The position numbers and the translations under genes are program-made. A stretch of 64,000 bases of DNA from Tritrichomonas musculus (lineage: Eukaryota; Parabasalia; Tritrichomonadida; Tritrichomonadidae), in the NCBI GenBank assembly GCA_039105265.1, contig JAPFFF010000016.1:2294001-2358000 (forward strand), given 5' to 3'. The notes beneath the pieces were generated by a model. It saw only the letters and a list, made by a program, of their open reading frames with translations. It was not told the origin of the DNA and ran no database searches. This document shows positions 63,643-64,000 of the stretch, in pieces (positions within the stretch are counted from its first letter, which is position 1; each line of letters begins with the position of its first letter).

Positions 63643-64000
63643 TTAATCATATTCATTTTCATAATAATCTTCATCTTCATCACTTTCTTGTGAAATTCCT
63701 ATTTTTCTATCGAATCTCTTTTTCATTTTCTTATATTTGTTTTCATATTCATATATGATTCTATTATTTTTCTTCTTGTATCTTAACTTGATCTTTTCAA
63801 ACAAGTATTCATAGAATACAAATGAATATTTTTTGGCTGCAATATTGATTGTTTTAACAGAATTATAGTCATCCATATCAATCAATTCATTGTATTTGTC
63901 ATAATATTCCAAAAACAAAAATGCTTCGTAATTTGAAAACTCAATACATTTAATGAAGCACAAAATGTCAACTTCATTTTCATAAGTTTCAATGATATAT
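63643..64000 (-). CDS. DUF3447 protein, copy B, 3' part only
   Basis: The last 118 codons of the gene seen whole at 42,769-43,857 are identical in sequence here (acidic end SDEDEDYYENEYD). The 5' part lies beyond the window. Confidence 0.85.
   Translation of the reverse strand, partial: YIIETYENEVDILCFIKCIEFSNYEAFLFLEYYDKYNELIDMDDYNSVKTINIAAKKYSFVFYEYLFEKIKLRYKKKNNRIIYEYENKYKKMKKRFDRKIGISQESDEDEDYYENEYD

Larger units (their letters stand above)
53305..64000. repeat. Segmental duplication, copy B (partner 33,223-43,126)
   Basis: This is the second copy of the block described at copy A, in the same orientation, running off the right edge. Up to about 57,190 it differs from copy A by scattered bases and indels, and it retains 783 bp lost in copy A. 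From 57,190 to 64,000 no differences were found in the lines compared. Confidence 0.95.

Overview
The window looks like a trichomonad parabasalid contig, probably Tritrichomonas-like; the species assignment is an inference. The supporting signs are the very AT-rich intergenic DNA, almost intron-free genes, short 5' leaders with Inr-like TCA(T/C)(A/T) motifs close to the ATG, and trichomonad-expanded families: DUF3447 ankyrin proteins, Sel1 proteins, BspA-type repeats, TKL-type kinases, VWA/Sel1 chimeras, single-pass surface proteins, a C1 cysteine peptidase and a legumain relic.

1-14.7 kb: a 5'-complete P-loop GTPase gene runs off the left edge. It is followed by a 606-bp inverted-repeat element, a 3.47-kb AAATATAT satellite, a 249-bp MITE that supplies the stop codon of an NADH-pyrophosphatase-type Nudix gene, a BACK-like protein, histone H2A, a cathepsin-L-like peptidase, a decayed surface-protein gene and a three-repeat acidic helical protein. 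14.7-21.3 kb is a gene desert holding three inverted-repeat elements and several tandem repeats. 21.3-32.7 kb carries a large Sel1 protein, ankyrin and surface-protein relics, an M1 aminopeptidase, an LRAT/PPPDE-like thiol hydrolase, an R2K ATP-grasp protein and an RCC1-type protein.

32.9-64 kb is dominated by a segmental duplication: copy A from about 33,223 and copy B from about 53,305 to the right edge. Each copy carries a VWA/Sel1 pseudogene, a tRNA-Asn, ubiquitin-fusion remains, a decayed helical-repeat gene, a three-helix membrane protein, and a DUF3447 gene whose ankyrin units are separated by AT-rich spacers. The left few kb of the copies differ at many sites, whereas the rest appears identical by eye. 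Copy A lost 783 bp between GTTC microhomologies. Between the copies lie kinase, legumain, zinc-finger, BspA and ankyrin fragments, and a 2.5-kb virus-like (Polinton/Maverick-type) fragment that abuts copy B.

No operon or multi-gene pathway is evident. Genes are independent units with their own short leaders. The most unusual structures are the spacer-split ankyrin gene, the identity step in the duplication, and the series of small elements with terminal inverted repeats.
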